The notes under the pieces were generated by a model. The model did no database searches. It saw only the letters and a list, made by a program, of their open reading frames with translations, and was not told the DNA's origin. A stretch of DNA of 64,000 bases from Marisalimonas sp016777705 (GTDB taxonomy: Bacteria > Pseudomonadota > Alphaproteobacteria > Puniceispirillales > Marisalimonadaceae): assembly GCF_047717795.1 (NCBI RefSeq), contig NZ_CP159808.1, forward strand, positions 124,001 through 188,000, read 5' to 3'. Positions 7,797-16,805 of the stretch are shown one piece after another. The position numbers and the translations under genes are program-made. Within the stretch, counting starts at the first letter, position 1. Each line of letters opens with the position of its first letter.

Positions 7797-9076
7797 TTAT
7801 CATAAATAGTTTTAGAATAATCTAGCAATTCGTCGTCATTTCCAAACTTTGTAACTAGTTGACAGCCAATTGGTAGATTTTGTAACCCTTTAAATAATGG
7901 CAAAGTTACGCAAGGGTTGCCGCTCAACGACCATGTCGTGTTAAACATAGGTGAACCAGTATATCCAAGCCCTTTTAAAGCTTCACCAGGTGCACTTGGA
8001 GTAATTATAAGATCTATGTCTTTAAAAACTTCATCAATTTCATTTTTTAAAATAGAAAGTTTTTTTATGGCAGCCTTATATAGTTTGTTAGTGACCTGAT
8101 ATCCATCATTTAATCTTCCACTTCTAAGTTGATCACTTAATTCGTTATAGTAATTAAATCTTTCGTAAGAAATAGATCTTTTAAATTCGTAGCCGCTTAT
8201 GTCTAAGTGTAATTGATCAGCTTTTGAAATAATTTGATTTAGATTAATATCAGTTATATCAAGTTTTTCAACACGCAGTTTTTCGATAAATTTTTCTAAG
8301 TTATTTTGTGTTGAAATGTCAGTTTTATCCCAATGCGGTGTTCTAACAAAACCAATTTTAATATTTTTCAAATCAATATTTTTAGGTTTTATAATTTTTT
8401 CTTCTAATAATATTGAACGAAAAAGAGATACATCTTCAACAGATCTTGTCATTAATCCTAAGGTATCAATTGTTGGCGAATTTGGAAGTATTCCAGATTT
8501 GTCAAAGTCTCCATAAGTAGGTTTGTATCCAACTATTCCGCAATAAGCTGCAGGCCTAATGACTGAACCGGTTGTCTGTGTTCCAAAACAAACTGGTGCC
8601 ATCATAGCAGCTACAGCTGCTGCTGATCCAGAGCTTGATCCACCTGGTGTAAAATTTTTATTATGTGGATTTGTTGTTTGTCCAGGGCCTCTATGACCGA
8701 GTTCAGTTGATACTGTTTTGCCTAGAAATATACATCCAGATTGTTTGGCAATAGAAACCGAACCAGCGTCTCTTGAAGGTATATTATTTTCATAAAAAGG
8801 AGTTCCTAATCCAGAAGGAATGTTGCTAGCATCAATGATATCTTTAATTCCAAAAGGGATTCCTAATAAAGAACTATCATTTAATTCGTCAAGTTCCCTT
8901 GCTTTTTTTAAGGCATTTTTTTCATCTAGATATATCCATGCCTTTACGTCGCTATCTTTTTGTTTAATTTTATCAAAGCAACTTAAAACCCATTCGTATA
9001 TAGACAATTTTCTATTTTTTATAAGTTCAATTGCTTCGGTTGCAGTTAATTCATATGGGTTTGTCATGTTACTCAT
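7784..9076 (-). CDS. Amidase-signature (AS) family hydrolase
   Basis: A 430-residue AS-family amidase with the full Ser-cisSer-Lys triad: Lys78 in GIPFGIKDIID, the cis-Ser in PGGSSSGSAAA (about 145-154) and the nucleophile Ser171 in TQTTGSVIRPAA. It hydrolyses an unknown amide. It lies convergent to dctM with a 13-base overlap and divergent from the MmgE/PrpD gene at 9177. The start used gives MSNMTNP; the ATG three codons on is an alternative, and neither has a good ribosome-binding site. It is one of three intact AS amidases in the window. I cannot tell whether it belongs to the pathway of the plus-strand genes around it. Confidence 0.9.
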   Translation of the reverse strand: MSNMTNPYELTATEAIELIKNRKLSIYEWVLSCFDKIKQKDSDVKAWIYLDEKNALKKARELDELNDSSLLGIPFGIKDIIDASNIPSGLGTPFYENNIPSRDAGSVSIAKQSGCIFLGKTVSTELGHRGPGQTTNPHNKNFTPGGSSSGSAAAVAAMMAPVCFGTQTTGSVIRPAAYCGIVGYKPTYGDFDKSGILPNSPTIDTLGLMTRSVEDVSLFRSILLEEKIIKPKNIDLKNIKIGFVRTPHWDKTDISTQNNLEKFIEKLRVEKLDITDINLNQIISKADQLHLDISGYEFKRSISYERFNYYNELSDQLRSGRLNDGYQVTNKLYKAAIKKLSILKNEIDEVFKDIDLIITPSAPGEALKGLGYTGSPMFNTTWSLSGNPCVTLPLFKGLQNLPIGCQLVTKFGNDDELLDYSKTIYDNYLK

Positions 9077-9176
9077 TCTTTTTAATTTTAAAATTTATAC
9101 ATAGTAAGGGTTATTTTTTGGTTTTGTAAAATTAAATTTTAGTTTAACGTTTTAGTGAAGTTAATTGGAGGAATAA

Positions 9177-10559
9177 ATGGAAAATATGACAGAAAAGTTT
9201 GCTGAGTTTTGTGAAGAATTAAAATATGAAGACTTGCCTCCAGAAGTTATTAAAAGAACTAAATTGTTAATTTTAGATACAGTAGGAATTATTATTAGGG
9301 CTAGGCATGATGCTGAATCAACCACTAGTCTAGTTTCTGCAATTGATAAATTAGAAATGAGGAATGGCAGTTGCCAAGTTTTTTCTGACAAAAAAACCTA
9401 TACACCAAGTGCAGCCGCTTTATTAAATGGAACTTTAGCTCATTCACTTGATTTTGATGACACTCATGCAGAGGCATCGCTTCATTCAAGTGCACCTATT
9501 TTGTCAGCAGCATTGGCTGCGGCTCAAATGAACAAATCATCAGGGCAAGAATTGATAACTGCATGTGTTGTTGGTTACGAAACTCAAATAAGATTAGGTT
9601 TGGCAGGCGGATCATCAGCACATTACAAAAAAGGATTTCATCCTACTGCAACATGTGGTGTTTTTGGAGCGGTTGCAGCAGCAGGGTATCTTATGGGTTT
9701 AACTAAAGATCAGTTTATTTCGGCTTTTGGGATTGCATTAAGTCAATCGGCAGGTTCCATGCAATTCCTTACAGATGGAGCTTGGACCAAAAGATCACAT
9801 GTTGGTCAAGCAGCACAAAATGGCTTAAGTTGTGCCACTATGGCTGGGGAAGGTTTTAAAGGGCCATCACAAGCATTTGAAGGGCAATGGGGTTACTTTC
9901 ATTCATATGCGTCTGGTGGTGACTTCAAAAAAGCTTTACATGGCCTTGGCAAAAAATTTGAAACTCTGAATTTAGGTGTAAAACCTTACCCATCCTGTAG
10001 GTATAGTCACGCAGCAATTGATGGCATTATAGAGCTTAAAAATGAATTAGGCTTTTCATCTGAAGATGTCGACAATATTGACATTGGATTATCTGAAACA
10101 GCATTGAATATAATTGGTTATCCATTAAAGGATAAACAACATCCTAAAAGTATAGTGGATGGACAGTTTTCTATGCCTTTTTGTGCTGCGGTTACAGTTA
10201 AGAGCGGAGGATTAAACTGGGATGATTACAATAAACATTTAAATAACAATGATACTCTTTCCTTTTGTAATAAAATAAAAGTTAGTCCAGATGAAGATGC
10301 TGAAAAATGTTGTCCAGAGTATATGAGTGCTAAAGTCAAATTAGTAGTGAATGGCGTTAAGCATGAAAAATTTGTGAAAATCCCAAAAGGAGAACCAGAA
10401 AATTTTATGAAGGATGATGAGTTTATTTCAAAATTTAAAGGCTTAACTGAGCCATATTTATCAAATAAGAGAGTTGATCAATTAACAGAGATGATGCTTA
10501 AAATTGATCAAGCAAATAATGTAAATTCAATTTTTGAATTTAGTCAAATTGATGTGTAA
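9177..10559 (+). CDS. MmgE/PrpD family protein (full length)
   Basis: A 460-residue MmgE/PrpD protein with the active-site segment HSLDFDDTHAEASLH at 89-103, whose Asp, Thr and His positions correspond to those of 2-methylcitrate dehydratase and cis-aconitate decarboxylase. The helical-domain stretch ATCGVFGAVAAAGYLMGL and SHVGQAAQNGLSCATMA are also present. Family members dehydrate, decarboxylate or epimerise small polycarboxylic acids. A strong GGAGG site precedes the ATG. An acyl-CoA dehydrogenase gene follows after 17 bases, in an operon-like arrangement. It differs clearly from the truncated paralogue at the window start, so the two probably act on different acids. The exact reaction is not readable from the sequence. 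Confidence 0.9.
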   Translation: MENMTEKFAEFCEELKYEDLPPEVIKRTKLLILDTVGIIIRARHDAESTTSLVSAIDKLEMRNGSCQVFSDKKTYTPSAAALLNGTLAHSLDFDDTHAEASLHSSAPILSAALAAAQMNKSSGQELITACVVGYETQIRLGLAGGSSAHYKKGFHPTATCGVFGAVAAAGYLMGLTKDQFISAFGIALSQSAGSMQFLTDGAWTKRSHVGQAAQNGLSCATMAGEGFKGPSQAFEGQWGYFHSYASGGDFKKALHGLGKKFETLNLGVKPYPSCRYSHAAIDGIIELKNELGFSSEDVDNIDIGLSETALNIIGYPLKDKQHPKSIVDGQFSMPFCAAVTVKSGGLNWDDYNKHLNNNDTLSFCNKIKVSPDEDAEKCCPEYMSAKVKLVVNGVKHEKFVKIPKGEPENFMKDDEFISKFKGLTEPYLSNKRVDQLTEMMLKIDQANNVNSIFEFSQIDV

Positions 10560-10576
10560 GTTTTAAGGAGTAGATT

Positions 10577-11752
10577 ATGAATGAACAAAGATTAGTAGAT
10601 ATTGATCCTAAAAGTGCTACATCCGAAGAAGATATTCTTATTATAGATACAATAAATAAGTTTTTAGAAAAAGATGTGAAACCCTTTGTTAAAGAATTTG
10701 AGTCTGAAGATAAATATCCACAATTAATTGCAGACAAAATGGCTGAACTAGGCCTTTTTGGTGCGACTATATCTCCTGAATATGGAGGGTTAGGTCTGTC
10801 GGCAGTTACTTATTCAAAAATCGTTGAAAATGTATCAGCAGTATGGATGTCAGTGTCAGGTATTTTTAATTCTCATCTAATAATGTGCGCAGCGGTTGAG
10901 AGATTTGGTACAGAAGAAATGAAACAATATTATCTTCCAAAATTTGCATCTGGTGAAATTAGGGGTGGTATTGCGCTTACAGAACCAGATTGTGGAACAG
11001 ATTTACAGTCAATAAAAACCAAAGCACAAAAAGAAGGCGATGATTACATAATCAATGGAAATAAAACTTGGATTACTAATTCTGTAGAAGGTTCAATTTT
11101 AGCCGTTTTAGTTAAAACAGATGCCAATATTAAACCGGCTCATAAAGGCATGAGTTTAATTCTTGTTGAAAAAAAGCATGGTTTTGTATCTAGAAAATTA
11201 AAGAAACTTGGTTATAGAGGAATAGATACTGGTGAAGTGCAATTAGATAATGTAAAAGTTCCAGCCTCTAATTTAATTGGTGAATTAGAAGGTCAGGGTT
11301 TAAAGCAAATTTTAGCAGGTTTAGAGCTAGGACGAATAAATGTTGCAGCTAGGGGGGTTGGTGTTTCAAGAGCCGCTTTAGAGGACTCTATAGAATATGC
11401 CAAGGTCAGAAAGACTTTTGGGAAACCTATAAGTGAACATCAATCAATTCAAATTAAACTAGCTGAGATGGCAACTAGATTAGAAGCATCTAGGCTATTA
11501 ACAGAGCAAGCAGCAAAAGCATATGATTCAGGAAATAGATCGGATTTACAGGCAGGTATGGCAAAATTATTTGCTACTGAAACAGCGTTATTTAATTCAA
11601 CTGAAGCTATGAGAATTCATGGAGGTTTTGGATATTCTCCTGAATATAACATTGAAAGGTATTATAGGGATGCGCCTTTGTTAGCTATTGGAGAAGGTAC
11701 TAACGAATTGCAAAAACTTATTATTGCCAGGCAATTAGTTTCGGATAATTAA
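10577..11752 (+). CDS. Acyl-CoA dehydrogenase
   Basis: A 391-residue FAD-dependent acyl-CoA dehydrogenase. GIALTEPDCGTDLQSIKT and NGNKTWITNS are the first family signature and FAD-contacting region; ARGVGVSRAALEDSIEYA and FGYSPEYNIERYYRDA form the C-terminal helical domain. The catalytic base is the Glu in IGEGTNELQ near residue 373. The length and the RDAPLLAIGEGTNE segment resemble glutaryl-CoA and short-branched acyl-CoA dehydrogenases. The ribosome-binding site is AAGGAG. It is coupled to the MmgE/PrpD gene and shares its final TTAA with the convergent azlD gene. A role on a dicarboxylyl-CoA or branched acyl-CoA fits the cluster but is an inference. Confidence 0.92.
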   Translation: MNEQRLVDIDPKSATSEEDILIIDTINKFLEKDVKPFVKEFESEDKYPQLIADKMAELGLFGATISPEYGGLGLSAVTYSKIVENVSAVWMSVSGIFNSHLIMCAAVERFGTEEMKQYYLPKFASGEIRGGIALTEPDCGTDLQSIKTKAQKEGDDYIINGNKTWITNSVEGSILAVLVKTDANIKPAHKGMSLILVEKKHGFVSRKLKKLGYRGIDTGEVQLDNVKVPASNLIGELEGQGLKQILAGLELGRINVAARGVGVSRAALEDSIEYAKVRKTFGKPISEHQSIQIKLAEMATRLEASRLLTEQAAKAYDSGNRSDLQAGMAKLFATETALFNSTEAMRIHGGFGYSPEYNIERYYRDAPLLAIGEGTNELQKLIIARQLVSDN

Positions 11753-12105
11753 ATAATTTGATTATAAATAACCGTTGAACTAAATGCTAAAACACCAGCT
11801 ACAAGACCTATAATAGGAGTTCTTGAAAAAAATAAAAATATTATAACTCCTAGAAGAAATGGTATTAGCCTTTCAAGCAATTCAGTTTCTGCTAAAGCAC
11901 CAGTTGGGAAAAAAATAATACGTACCATTAAGCCTGTAGTCATTGCAAATGCAACAGCGTTTATCCATTTTGCAAAAAAACTGTCTTTACGAATTTTACT
12001 GGATAAAATAAGTCCAAGAAATCGCCATATAAATATGCCTAAACTTGCTATGAAAAGCATGAACCAAGGCAATAATTCATCATAAAATGTTGAAGTATCA
12101 AACAT
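11749..12105 (-). CDS. azlD: AzlD family branched-chain amino acid transport subunit
   Basis: A 118-residue protein with four hydrophobic stretches and the AzlD-like pattern of a short cytosolic loop followed by RLIPFLLGVIIFLFFSRTPI and a terminal hydrophobic helix. AzlD is the small partner of AzlC in exporting branched-chain amino acids. Its start overlaps the end of azlC by eight bases, and its stop shares TTAA with the acyl-CoA dehydrogenase stop on the other strand. The assignment depends partly on the neighbouring azlC, since AzlD proteins are short and poorly conserved. Confidence 0.78.
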   Translation of the reverse strand: MFDTSTFYDELLPWFMLFIASLGIFIWRFLGLILSSKIRKDSFFAKWINAVAFAMTTGLMVRIIFFPTGALAETELLERLIPFLLGVIIFLFFSRTPIIGLVAGVLAFSSTVIYNQII

Positions 12106-12817
12106 TACTATTTCCTTTCTGAACTAGGTAACTAGTAAACAGACCTATAGTTCCTCCAAAAAGACCTGCAATGATTAAACTCCAGTCACCAATATAAGGA
12201 AAGAGAAGAGGGCAAATTATTCCTCCAGAAATAACAGCTACCCTATAATATATTTCAACAGCTCTTAACATTAATATAGTTAAATATAATGGCATAATAA
12301 AAATAGGGATTGATACAATATCTGCAGGTAGGAAAAAAAATAATTTATAGCCAAGTACAGTAGTAAAAGATGTTATCGTTACCAAAGCTAAAGTTAACCC
12401 TTTAAAAAAAGTCAAAAGCTCTTTTTCTTCAAGCTCATCTTTAGCTTTAGTTAGCTCGGCCCAACCTGTAGGGCTAATAAGATGTGCCCACAATAATTTA
12501 GAAATAAATGAAATTTTATGACTGTGAATGTTTATTATAGTCATTCCTGACAATACTAAAAAGAACTGTCTCATGTTAGCTAATAAAACAGTACTAAATA
12601 ATAGTAATATAGGTGTTCCAATTGTATATAATGAAACAAAAATAACCATTCCTGGCATGCTCCAAAGTATTATGAGTGCTCCTAAACATAAGAAAAGATC
12701 AAGCCCAGCTTCTCCTGCAAAAACACCATAACCAAACATGGCAGCACTCATTCCAATTCCAGGGAAACCAAAGCCAGTTAAAATACCTTTTTTAAAAGCA
12801 CTATCTCTCTTTTTCAT
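12098..12817 (-). CDS. azlC: AzlC family branched-chain amino acid permease
   Basis: A 239-residue membrane protein. The N-terminal GFPGIGMSAAMFGYGVFAGEAG, the ILWSMPGMVIFVSLY segment and STVLLANMRQFFLVLSGM match the AzlC pattern, in which the N-L/M-R-H-type loop follows the third helix. AzlC forms the main channel of a branched-chain amino acid exporter. It follows ridA by 18 bases and overlaps azlD, giving a ridA-azlC-azlD unit. RidA removes reactive enamines that arise from amino acid metabolism, including isoleucine synthesis, so the three genes make sense together. Confidence 0.82.
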   Translation of the reverse strand: MKKRDSAFKKGILTGFGFPGIGMSAAMFGYGVFAGEAGLDLFLCLGALIILWSMPGMVIFVSLYTIGTPILLLFSTVLLANMRQFFLVLSGMTIINIHSHKISFISKLLWAHLISPTGWAELTKAKDELEEKELLTFFKGLTLALVTITSFTTVLGYKLFFFLPADIVSIPIFIMPLYLTILMLRAVEIYYRVAVISGGIICPLLFPYIGDWSLIIAGLFGGTIGLFTSYLVQKGNSNV

Positions 12818-12835
12818 AAATTAATTTTTTCTAAA

Positions 12836-13222
12836 TCATTGTTTTGCTATTAGATCAATTTCAACAGATGCGCCTACAGCAAGACCAGTTACACCAATAC
12901 AAGTTCTAGCAGGAAGTTTGTTTTCGTCAAAATACGATTTGTAAATTTTATTTACTTTATCAAAATCTTGAAAGTTTACTAAATAAACCCTCACAAATGT
13001 TACCCTATCCAACGAAGATCCTGATTGTTTTAAAACGTTTATAAGATTTGTCATAACTTGATGAGTTTGTTCTTCTACGTCATTACTAACCAGTACTTCA
13101 GGATTATCTGGCAATGTTGGCATTTGTCCAGTAACAAAAATAAAGCCACCTGCCTTAACAGCGTGACTAAAGGGACCTACTCTTTTAGGGCCAGTTTCAA
13201 ATACTAAATGTTCTATATCCAA
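12836..13222 (-). CDS. RidA family enamine/imine deaminase
   Basis: A RidA (YjgF/YER057c/UK114) protein. KRVGPFSHAVKAGGFIFVTGQ is the conserved N-terminal core, and LPARTCIGVTGLAVGASVEI carries the C-terminal Arg-x-Cys and the Glu that bind the carboxylate and activate water in active deaminases. I start it at TTG 13222, which has a GGGAG site seven bases upstream and gives 128 residues, the family's usual length. A longer frame reaching 13300 would add a 26-residue tail of no family character and would collide with the start of the divergent SDR gene. It heads the ridA-azlC-azlD group. Confidence 0.88.
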   Translation of the reverse strand: MDIEHLVFETGPKRVGPFSHAVKAGGFIFVTGQMPTLPDNPEVLVSNDVEEQTHQVMTNLINVLKQSGSSLDRVTFVRVYLVNFQDFDKVNKIYKSYFDENKLPARTCIGVTGLAVGASVEIDLIAKQ

Positions 13223-13299
13223 TCGACTGCTCCCAGTTAGATTATTTGTTGTCAAAAAGGTTATTTCAAATAAACTTGCATTAAAGGGGAGAATTTTCA

Positions 13300-14061
13300 A
13301 TGAGATTTAAAAACAAAACTGTCTTTATTACTGGTGCTGCAGGGGGCATAGGTCGTCAAACGGGATTAAGTTTTGCCAAAGAAGGTGCAAATGTTGTAGT
13401 TACAGATTTAGACTTTGATATGGCGAAAAGAGTAGCAGATGAAATACAATCTGCTGGTGGTAGTTCAGAACCATTTAAATTAGATGTAACAAATCAAGAC
13501 GAAACAATTGAAATAATGAACAATGCTTATAAACATTTTGGAAGTTTAGATGTTGCATTCTGTAATGCTGGAATTAGAGAAATTGTATCACCAATAGAAC
13601 TGTCTATTGAAGAATGGAGAAAGGTTATTGATATAAATGTAACTGGTGTTTTTATTACAGCTCAAACATTTGCTAAGCATTGTATTGATATGAAAAACAA
13701 AGGCAACATAGTTATAACTTCTTCAACATTAAGTATAACATCAGCACCTAATAGGTGCGCTTATACAGCTTCAAAGCATGCTACAGCTGGTATGACAAAG
13801 CAATTAGCAATGGATTTGGCTAAATATGATATTAGAGTGAATGCTGTTGGACCAGGAGTTATTCGAACACCTTTGACTGAAAGGTATTTTCAAGATGAAG
13901 TTGCTTCACAAAAAGTAAGAAACTTACACGCTATGAAACGTTGGGGGGAACCTAATGAAATTTCTAGTGCTGTTTTGTACTTAGCAAGTGAAGAAGCTAG
14001 TTTTTGTACAGGAACTAATTTAATCGTTGATGGTGGATGGACAGCAGGAAAAGATTGGTAG
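13300..14061 (+). CDS. Short-chain dehydrogenase/reductase (SDR)
   Basis: A 253-residue classical SDR. The cofactor motif TGAAGGIG is at 11-18, Asp36 after the second strand suggests NAD(H) over NADP(H), the NAG motif is at 89-91, and the catalytic Ser142, Tyr155 and Lys159 (YTASK) are all present, with the usual C-terminal VDGGWTAG. An AGGGGAG site precedes the ATG. It is transcribed away from ridA across a 77-base gap. The ThDP enzyme gene follows after 109 bases. The substrate is unknown; family members oxidise secondary alcohols or 3-hydroxyacyl-CoAs. Confidence 0.92.
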   Translation: MRFKNKTVFITGAAGGIGRQTGLSFAKEGANVVVTDLDFDMAKRVADEIQSAGGSSEPFKLDVTNQDETIEIMNNAYKHFGSLDVAFCNAGIREIVSPIELSIEEWRKVIDINVTGVFITAQTFAKHCIDMKNKGNIVITSSTLSITSAPNRCAYTASKHATAGMTKQLAMDLAKYDIRVNAVGPGVIRTPLTERYFQDEVASQKVRNLHAMKRWGEPNEISSAVLYLASEEASFCTGTNLIVDGGWTAGKDW

Positions 14062-14170
14062 TTATTTTATATATTACCAATTAGATTTTTTTATTTGATA
14101 AATTAAATGATTAATGTATTAGAGATTAGTTATTTAGTTAATATGTTAAATAATTAATTTGGAGAATGTA

Positions 14171-15718
14171 ATGAATGGAGCAGAAAGTTTAGTAGCGACT
14201 TTATTAAAAGGAGATGTAAATGTTTGTTTTACTAATCCAGGAACGTCAGAAATGCATTTTGTTGCAGCTCTAGATCAATATGAAAAGATGAGAAGTATTT
14301 TATGTTTGTTTGAGGGTTGTGCAACTGGCGCTGCTGATGGTTATTTTAGAATGCAAAGAACTCCAGCTTCAACTCTATTACACTTAGGTCCAGGATTAGC
14401 TAACGGACTTGCAAATCTTCATAATGCTAAAAAAGCAAGTTCAGGCATTGTAAATATTGTAGGTGAACATGCTCTTGATCATATCAAATTAAATGCACCC
14501 TTAACTTCTGATATAGAAGGAATTGCTAGACCAGTTTCCCATTGGGTTAAAACTAGTAAATCATCTAAGGACATAGCAATTGACGGGGCTGAAGCTATTA
14601 AGATGGCCAAAGTAAACCCAGGTCAAATTGCAACATTAATATTGCCCGGTGATACTGCTTGGAATGAAGGAAATGAACTAGATAGAGTTGAGTTTAAAAG
14701 TAGTTCAAACAAGGTGCCAACTGACTCAATTCAAGAAGGAATAGAAGCTTTACAAAGTGCAAAAAACCCATTGATCCTTGTCGGAGGTGCTGCTCTAGAA
14801 GAGAAAAACTTAATTAAGATAGCTAAAATAGCTGATAAAATGAATTGCCCAATTAAGACGGACTGGTTTAATGCCCGTTTAGATAAAGGTGCTGGAAGAA
14901 TTAACTCTGTTAGAATTCCTTACGTAGTTGATAATGCAGTCGAAGTATTAAAATCATTTGATACTATTATTGTAATAGGAGCAAGAAGGCCTGTCGCGTT
15001 TTTTGCATATCCAAATAAACCAGGGATTTTAACACAAGATAGTACAAAGTTTGTAGAACTTGCATCTCTTTCTGATGACATAACAGATCTTATTGAAAAA
15101 TTGTCTGATAAAATTGGGGTTTCTAATAAAGTACCTTCAACAATGTCAAAATTAAAGATTCCAGAAATTCCAAAAGGACCGATTAATACAACCTCCCTTG
15201 GAATGGTTTTAGGAGCCTTGATTCCAGAAAATGCAATAGTAGTTGATGAATCTGTTACTACTGGAAGAGAGTTTTTTAATCAAACTGCGGGATCTTGTCC
15301 TCATACATGGCTAAATAATTGTGGAGGTTCTATTGGATTTGGGATGCCAGTGGCAATCGGAGCAGCTATAGCTTGTCCACATCAAAAGGTAATAGCCTTA
15401 GAGGGTGATGGAAGTGCTATGTATACTGTTCAATCCTTGTGGACAATGGCCAGAGAAAATTTAGATATAGTCGTATTAATATTTGCAAATCAAAGTTATA
15501 AAATCTTGCAAGGTGAATTGACTAATGTTGGTGTTACTAATCCAGGAAAATCAGCTTTGGAAATGTTGTCTTTAAAAGATCCGTCTTTAGACTGGGTTTC
15601 AGTATCTAAGGGTATGGGCGTAGACGGAGTTCGTGTAGATAATATAGAAGATTTAGTCAAAAATTTTAAGCATGGATTAAAAGAAAATGGTCCGTTCTTA
15701 ATTGAAGTAATGATTTAA
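14171..15718 (+). CDS. ThDP-dependent enzyme, acetolactate synthase large-subunit-like
   Basis: A 515-residue member of the ThDP superfamily with the decarboxylase/synthase domain order. The ThDP-activating Glu48 lies in LFEGCATGAADGY. The Mg-ThDP motif begins at GDGSAM (412) and ends at Asn440 in FANQSYKIL. The central domain has LILVGGAALE and IVIGARRPVAFF. It resembles the MdlC-like group annotated as acetolactate synthase large subunit but encoded without a small subunit, so true acetolactate synthesis is doubtful and a decarboxylase or lyase of a 2-oxo acid is possible. I chose the ATG at 14171 because GGAG sits six bases before it; a TTG at 14159 is in frame but would place that site inside the gene. 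Confidence 0.88.
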   Translation: MNGAESLVATLLKGDVNVCFTNPGTSEMHFVAALDQYEKMRSILCLFEGCATGAADGYFRMQRTPASTLLHLGPGLANGLANLHNAKKASSGIVNIVGEHALDHIKLNAPLTSDIEGIARPVSHWVKTSKSSKDIAIDGAEAIKMAKVNPGQIATLILPGDTAWNEGNELDRVEFKSSSNKVPTDSIQEGIEALQSAKNPLILVGGAALEEKNLIKIAKIADKMNCPIKTDWFNARLDKGAGRINSVRIPYVVDNAVEVLKSFDTIIVIGARRPVAFFAYPNKPGILTQDSTKFVELASLSDDITDLIEKLSDKIGVSNKVPSTMSKLKIPEIPKGPINTTSLGMVLGALIPENAIVVDESVTTGREFFNQTAGSCPHTWLNNCGGSIGFGMPVAIGAAIACPHQKVIALEGDGSAMYTVQSLWTMARENLDIVVLIFANQSYKILQGELTNVGVTNPGKSALEMLSLKDPSLDWVSVSKGMGVDGVRVDNIEDLVKNFKHGLKENGPFLIEVMI

Positions 15719-15882
15719 AGAGTTTTGATATAACAAAATTGTAATAATTCAGTTTATAAAAAATTATCTTGAGAAATCAGGTGATTCAAGATTGATGAAA
15801 TTAAGGTAGATCTTGACTATATGATACTTAATACTCTACTTATTACGCCTAATTCTTTTAATAATTATAGTTAGGTTTTGGT

Positions 15883-16728
15883 ATTACAGACACCATAGTT
15901 ATTTGCGCAGTACTATCTGCTGCTTTTTTGCACGCACTTTGGAACTTTATATTAAGAGGTTCCATTGACAAATTCATCAGTATGACAGCAGTTGTTCTTG
16001 GCCATTTGCCTTTGGCAATCACGGGTATTTTTATTTTTGGATTACCTAATATTAAGGGATTAATTTTCATTTTAGTGAGTTCTTTTTTACATGTTTTTTA
16101 TCAAATATTCTTACTAAACGCATATAAACATGGTGAATTATCTGAGATTTACCCAGTTGCAAGAGGTTTATCTCCTCTAATTATAATTTCAATAAGTTTG
16201 TTTTTTCTTAATGAAGATATTTCATTTTACGAAGTTTTAGGGATTTTTATTATTTCTTTATCATTAATAATTTATGGAATTAAACAAATAAGAAATAACA
16301 AGTCCAACATTACAGGTTTTTATCTAGCAATTGCAACTGGTTGTTTAATAGCCAGTTACTCTATTGTAGATGGTCATGGTGCAAGAGTCACACAAAATCC
16401 AATAGGTTTTTTTAGTTCAATGACTTTGATTAATGCTTTAATATTTTATTGTTTTGCTCGATGGAAAGAAAGACAAATAATAAAAAAGATTTTTGTTGGT
16501 GAGAAGATATCATTCTTTGTTGGCGGTGCGGCTTCTTATTTAGCCTATGGTATCGTAGTGTGGGCATGTTTATACCTGCCAATTGCCGTAGTTTCTTCCG
16601 TAAGAGAAACTTCAATTCTATTTGCTGTTTTTCTAGGCTTGTTGTTCTTAAAAGAAAAGTTAAATTTCTTTAAACTATTTTTAATAATAGGATTGTTTGC
16701 AGGCTTAATATTTTTAAGATTAGGATAA
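15883..16728 (+). CDS. EamA/DMT family transporter with non-canonical start
   Basis: A ten-helix drug/metabolite transporter with two EamA halves; SEIYPVARGLSPLIIISISL and VSSVRETSILFAVFLGLLFL are the paired signature helices. The first ATG/GTG/TTG in frame is TTG 15928, but that would cut the first helix in half (the family pattern SAAFLHALWN begins before it). The frame is open back to a TAG at 15868-15870. An ATT at 15883, seven bases after TAGG, would give a complete first helix and a 281-residue protein. I therefore give the extended form; either the gene uses a rare start or its start codon has been lost. The substrate is unknown. Confidence 0.75.
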   Translation: MTDTIVICAVLSAAFLHALWNFILRGSIDKFISMTAVVLGHLPLAITGIFIFGLPNIKGLIFILVSSFLHVFYQIFLLNAYKHGELSEIYPVARGLSPLIIISISLFFLNEDISFYEVLGIFIISLSLIIYGIKQIRNNKSNITGFYLAIATGCLIASYSIVDGHGARVTQNPIGFFSSMTLINALIFYCFARWKERQIIKKIFVGEKISFFVGGAASYLAYGIVVWACLYLPIAVVSSVRETSILFAVFLGLLFLKEKLNFFKLFLIIGLFAGLIFLRLG

Positions 16729-16805
16729 AAGTTATTAGTATTAAATAAATAGCTAATGTAACTTCGATTTACATGGTAGTTAATATTTTTAATGAAGGTT
16801 AGATT

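Noticed and set aside
15766..15792. Hairpin behind the ThDP enzyme gene as terminator
   Set aside because: ATCTTGA and TCAAGAT pair around a large loop, but no T-run follows and the stem is weak.
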